64,000 nucleotides of DNA from the NCBI GenBank assembly GCA_003838145.1, contig QYZZ01000086.1, positions 1 through 64,000 of the forward strand, in the 5' to 3' direction. Below the pieces are notes generated by a model that saw nothing but the letters and a program-made list of their open reading frames with translations, was not told the DNA's origin and did no database searches. The first letter of the stretch is position 1. Every line of letters begins with the position of its first letter. The position numbers and the translations under genes were made by a program. This DNA comes from Tindallia sp. MSAO_Bac2 (lineage in GTDB: Bacteria > Bacillota > Clostridia > Peptostreptococcales > Tindalliaceae). Shown here piece after piece: positions 61,315 to 64,000 of the stretch.

Positions 61315-62046
61315 TTGATCTACCATGTCAAACCGGGGCAGGTCAGTTATGGAGAAGCCATAGGCGTCATACTCCTTGACAGCGAAGCCCCTTTTATCCC
61401 CGGCGATGTTGCTAATGCCACCACTTATGATTTTCCCGTCCGATTCAGACGGGTCCCCGGACTTACTGTTGACCGAATATTAAAGCATGATATGACGGCG
61501 CTTCGGGATGTGATGGCTGCAGGAGAAGAGCTAAAGAAAGAAGGCGTCCGTGCCATTACTTCTGACTGTGGATTTATGATACTGTATCAGGATAAACTGG
61601 CCAGCGAGCTGAAAATTCCCGTATTTCTTTCCAGCCTCCTTCAATTGCCGTTTATCCAGAATATCTTTCCAAAAGATTCAAAAACTGGCATTCTAACAGT
61701 GGATTCCAATTCCCTGACAGATACAATACTGAACAAGGCCGGATCCGAGAGGACGGATGGTCTCGTTATTGCGGGTTTGCAGGAAAAACCCTTTTTTTCT
61801 GATGCCTTTATTAAAGAGGTTGGAACGCTTAACTTTCCAGAAGTGGAAAAAGAGGTGGTGGAATCAGCGAAAGATTTACAACGGTCCCATCCGGACTTAA
61901 GAGCAATTCTTCTGGAGTGCAGTGTGCTACCGCCTTATGGAGCTGCTGTACAGGAAGCCACTGGTCTGCCGGTTTTTGATTTTGTTACCATGATCAGGTA
62001 TATGTACCACGTTGTAGTGAAGGAAAGACGAAATGGATACATGTGA
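61315..62046 (+). CDS. Asp/Glu racemase superfamily protein (EutA/maleate isomerase-like)
   Basis: A 243-residue protein with the two-Cys active site of the superfamily: C85 in TSDCGFM and C202 in LLECSVLPPYG. This group includes aspartate, glutamate and hydantoin racemases, maleate isomerase and arylmalonate decarboxylase. A member (EutA) often accompanies ectoine-degradation genes, which fits the DoeA-like gene 200 bases downstream. The exact reaction is unknown; epimerisation of a ring-opened intermediate is one possibility. The start is TTG 61315 with GGGGGAGGTAAGG upstream; there is no nearby ATG in frame. Repeat elements lie on both sides of the gene. Confidence 0.8.
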   Translation: MIYHVKPGQVSYGEAIGVILLDSEAPFIPGDVANATTYDFPVRFRRVPGLTVDRILKHDMTALRDVMAAGEELKKEGVRAITSDCGFMILYQDKLASELKIPVFLSSLLQLPFIQNIFPKDSKTGILTVDSNSLTDTILNKAGSERTDGLVIAGLQEKPFFSDAFIKEVGTLNFPEVEKEVVESAKDLQRSHPDLRAILLECSVLPPYGAAVQEATGLPVFDFVTMIRYMYHVVVKERRNGYM

Positions 62047-62048
62047 AA

Positions 62049-62096
62049 AGCAGGTAATAAGAATGCAGGTTATAAGTTACAGGGAAGCAGGTAATA
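62049..62096. repeat. Degenerate AGCAGGTAATA repeats
   Basis: Exact 11-mers at 62049-62059 and 62086-62096, with further GCAGGT variants to about 62125. A low-complexity intergenic patch between the racemase-family and DoeA-like genes. Confidence 0.6.
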
Positions 62097-62174
62097 GAAA
62101 AGCAGGTGGAAAAGCAGTTAAAAGTTAAAAGATCAGGTTATAGGTGACAAGGAACCGGGCTACAGATTATTAAT

Positions 62175-62212
62175 CCCCTCTCCCCTGGCGGGAGAGGGTT
62201 AAGGTGAGGGGG
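62175..62212. repeat. REP-like element CCCTCTCCC...GGGAGAGGG
   Basis: CCCTCTCCC (62176-62184) and GGGAGAGGG (62190-62198) form a 9-bp hairpin with loop CTGGC, followed by TTAAGGTGAGGGGGA. This closely resembles a repetitive palindrome found in intergenic regions of many unrelated bacteria. It ends about 37 bases before the DoeA-like start. Confidence 0.7.
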
Positions 62213-62248
62213 AGCCTTGCTCAATACTTTAAAGAGGAGGGAATAAAG

Positions 62249-63424
62249 ATGCAGGTGTTTAGTCGTGAGGAGTATCTGGAAAGGGTTCGAAAAACGCAGG
62301 AAAAAATGAATGAATGGGGCATTGAACTTCTATTTATCTCTCAGCCGGCAAATATGAATTATCTTACCGGTTATGACGGATGGAGTTTTTATGTTCACCA
62401 ATGCTTGCTGGTATCGCTGGATCAGGAGGAACCGGTATGGATCGGACGCGGAATGGATGCCAATGCGGCGCGCATAACCAGCTTTTTATCGGATGGAAAT
62501 ATTTATCAGTATGCTGATGATTATGTACATTCCCTGGTGAAGCATCCTATGCACTTCATGGCCGATATTATTAAGGAAAGAGGCTGGGATAAAAAGGTAA
62601 TCGGTGTGGAAATGGATCAGTTCTATTATCCCCATCGAGCTCATGTAGAGCTGGAAAAATCATTGCCTGATGCTGTGTTTAAAGATGCCAACACGCTGGT
62701 TAACTGGGTGCGTGTTGTTAAATCTGAAAAAGAAATAGAGTTCATGAAAATTGCCGGCCAAATTGCTTCAAAAGTAATGAAGACGGCACAGCGAGAAATT
62801 GCACCGGGGGTCCGGGAATGTGATGTAGCGGCAAAAATTGCTGAAGCACAGTATTCCGGCACAGCTGAACATAGTGGTGATTATCCGGCTATTGTACCGT
62901 TGATGATGGCTGGTGAGGCGACTAAAACACCGCATCTGACCTGGACGGAAAAGAAATATGAAAATAATGAAGCAGTTCTGCTGGAGCTTTGTGGCGTCTA
63001 TAAGCGATACCATGTACCCATTGCCCGAACCATGTATCTGGGTGAAGAACCGCCTAAGATCATGAAAGATACAGGAAAAACGGTGCTGGAAGGCTTGGCG
63101 GCAGCTCTTGATATCATAAAACCCGGTGTAATTGTGGAAGATATTGAAGAAACCTGGAGAAAAACCATTGCTAAAACCGGCCTGGTAAAAGAATCCCGCA
63201 TCGGATATTCCATAGGTGTGAACTATCCGCCGGATTGGGGCGAGCAAACCATCTCAGTGAGACCTGGTGATAAAACGGTGGTGGAGAAAAATATGACACT
63301 GCATCTTATTCCTGGAATATGGCTGGATGATGTTGGTTTTGAGGTGGATGCCTCCTTCTATGTAACGGAGAATGGTATACAGCACTTTTTTGATGACTCG
63401 CTGGAAATCTGTGTAAAAAGATAG
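62249..63424 (+). CDS. doeA: M24-family ectoine hydrolase-like protein (DoeA/EutD)
   Basis: A 391-residue pita-bread protein, close to the length of Halomonas DoeA, which opens the ectoine ring to N-acetyl-2,4-diaminobutyrate. Family-specific stretches include PANMNYLTGYDGWSFYVHQ, GDYPAIVPLM, PHLTW, GVNYPPDWGEQTIS and IPGIWLDDVGFE. The paired metal-binding Asp residues of aminopeptidase P (D-x-G and SDxxRT) are absent; the segment reads ELCGVYKRYHVPIARTM, as in the metal-free creatinase/DoeA branch. ATG 62249 has AGGAGG 8 bases upstream. The TRAP transporter, M20 hydrolase and racemase-family protein upstream support compatible-solute catabolism. Creatine or a related amidine is an alternative substrate. 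Confidence 0.83.
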   Translation: MQVFSREEYLERVRKTQEKMNEWGIELLFISQPANMNYLTGYDGWSFYVHQCLLVSLDQEEPVWIGRGMDANAARITSFLSDGNIYQYADDYVHSLVKHPMHFMADIIKERGWDKKVIGVEMDQFYYPHRAHVELEKSLPDAVFKDANTLVNWVRVVKSEKEIEFMKIAGQIASKVMKTAQREIAPGVRECDVAAKIAEAQYSGTAEHSGDYPAIVPLMMAGEATKTPHLTWTEKKYENNEAVLLELCGVYKRYHVPIARTMYLGEEPPKIMKDTGKTVLEGLAAALDIIKPGVIVEDIEETWRKTIAKTGLVKESRIGYSIGVNYPPDWGEQTISVRPGDKTVVEKNMTLHLIPGIWLDDVGFEVDASFYVTENGIQHFFDDSLEICVKR

Positions 63425-63468
63425 TTGTAGCAAATCTTGAACAAAGAATAAAAGTATTCCAATAGCTC

Positions 63469-63524
63469 CGAAATTCTATCAGTTTATACCCAAAGCGATG
63501 GGTATAAAAAAGATAGGATTCGGA
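63469..63524. terminator. Long hairpin after the DoeA-like gene
   Basis: TTTATACCC and GGGTATAAA flank a 7-base loop; outer arms CCGAA...CTATC and GATAG...TTCGG extend the stem. The 3' flank AGCGTTTTG is only modestly T-rich. Confidence 0.6.
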
Positions 63525-63568
63525 GCGTTTTGTATTGTCATGAGCTCAAATAATAGGAGGGACATAAA

Positions 63569-64000
63569 ATGAGTAATACGGTTATTGAAAACGAGATTAT
63601 TCGTCTTAGAAACACAACTCCACAGGACATTGATCGGGTATTGACCATTGAAAGAGACAAAGAAAACAGACGCTATGTTTATAACTGGTCCTGGGAAAGG
63701 CATCTGGAATCTCTCCGATCAAAAGAGGAAGAGCACTTTGTTGTGGAAGATCAAAAAAGTGGCAAAATTGTCGGCTATATTATACTGTCCTCAATTGGTA
63801 GTCCTCATGATGTTATAGAGTTTGACCGGATTACCATTGATGAAAAAGGCAAAGGTTATGGACGGCAATGCGTACAGTTGATTAAAAAACTCTGTTTTGA
63901 AAACTATGGATGCCATCGACTATGGCTGGATGTATTTGACGACAACCCAAAAGCCAGGGCGCTGTATGAATCCGAAGGTTTTGTCTTTGAAGGTACACTG
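63569..64000 (+). CDS. GNAT-family N-acetyltransferase (3' truncated by window edge)
   Basis: The frame opens at ATG 63569, with AGGAGG 8 bases upstream, and stays open for 144 codons to the window end. It shows a GNAT fold: IIRLRNTTPQDIDRV at the start, the acetyl-CoA loop DEKGKGYGRQCVQLI (Gln/Arg-x-x-Gly-x-Gly/Ala type), then WLDVFDDNPKARALYESEGF, the usual motif B. Substrate is unknown. It is separated from the DoeA-like gene by a hairpin. An acetyltransferase beside N-acetyl-diaminobutyrate chemistry is tempting (EctA is a GNAT protein), but the sequence looks like a general RimJ/RimL-type member. Confidence 0.82.
   Translation, partial: MSNTVIENEIIRLRNTTPQDIDRVLTIERDKENRRYVYNWSWERHLESLRSKEEEHFVVEDQKSGKIVGYIILSSIGSPHDVIEFDRITIDEKGKGYGRQCVQLIKKLCFENYGCHRLWLDVFDDNPKARALYESEGFVFEGTL

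Noticed and set aside
61124-61318. Small plus-strand open frame between dctM and the racemase-family gene
   Set aside because: It starts inside the tandem repeat, runs through the inverted-repeat element and has no ribosome site.
63569-64000. EctA (diaminobutyrate acetyltransferase)
   Set aside because: GNAT motifs are visible but the sequence looks like a general RimJ/RimL-type enzyme, it is separated by a hairpin from the DoeA-like gene, and no ectB or ectC is seen.

Overview
The window reads as a chromosomal segment of a strictly anaerobic, spore-lineage Firmicute of the class Clostridia. The evidence is strong AGGAGG ribosome sites, a SpoIIM-family protein, a MinD/NifX/DUF134 iron-sulfur ATPase cluster typical of strict anaerobes, formate-tetrahydrofolate chemistry, and no respiratory oxidases. 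Very acidic lipoproteins, a glycine betaine ABC importer and an ectoine-type catabolic block suggest a halophilic or alkaliphilic lifestyle (Tindallia/Natronincola/Alkaliphilus-like). That placement is inference; no rRNA or tRNA gene is visible.

Layout. 1-2460: end of a MacB/FtsX-type exporter, its adaptor and a lipoprotein. 2582-4728: an AT-rich RloA/RloB (AbiL-like) defence pair that looks inserted. 4942-7356: FMN-binding protein, a double-HTH MerR regulator and an M28 peptidase. 7522-10787: an iron-sulfur ATPase operon behind a promoter with two identical palindromes. 10895-15554: aroD, a membrane protein, a CheY-like protein, a B12-binding sensor-like protein, pgsA and a DMT exporter. 15750-17264: a polyferredoxin-flavin reductase fusion behind a CsoR-like G/C-tract palindrome. 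17397-33933: signalling proteins (hybrid kinase, PAS/GGDEF/HD-GYP), transporters, UV endonuclease, formamidase-like protein, SpoIIM and dihydroxy-acid dehydratase. 34075-41941: two ABC-F proteins, an Orn/Lys/Arg decarboxylase-family protein, a diguanylate cyclase and an HD protein. 41972-48402 (minus strand): YkvI, a glyoxylate-type aminotransferase, trxB and proXWV.

48641-63424 is the most interesting region. Formate-THF ligase, cyclodeaminase and FolD are followed by a PanB-like enzyme, a U32-like barrel protein and a divergent Glu/Leu-dehydrogenase-family enzyme. Then come an IclR regulator, an M20 amidohydrolase, a DctPQM TRAP transporter, an Asp/Glu-racemase-family protein and a close relative of ectoine hydrolase DoeA. 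The fhs promoter and the panB-like promoter carry near-identical palindromes (TAGAAC-AGC-GTTCTA and TTAGAAC-GGC-GTTCCAA) at the predicted transcription start, which suggests that one regulator, plausibly the local IclR protein, controls both. fhs and the panB-like gene also share a C-ending codon bias that their neighbours lack.

Working hypothesis (inference): an anaerobic fermentation route for ectoine or a related compatible solute. The TRAP system imports it, the DoeA-like enzyme opens the ring and the M20 enzyme deacylates. The dehydrogenase makes a 2-oxo acid, and the PanB-like enzyme, run in the cleavage direction, passes the terminal carbon to tetrahydrofolate. FolD, FchA and Fhs then convert it to formate with ATP gain. 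I know of no such pathway described, but substrate and direction are unproven.
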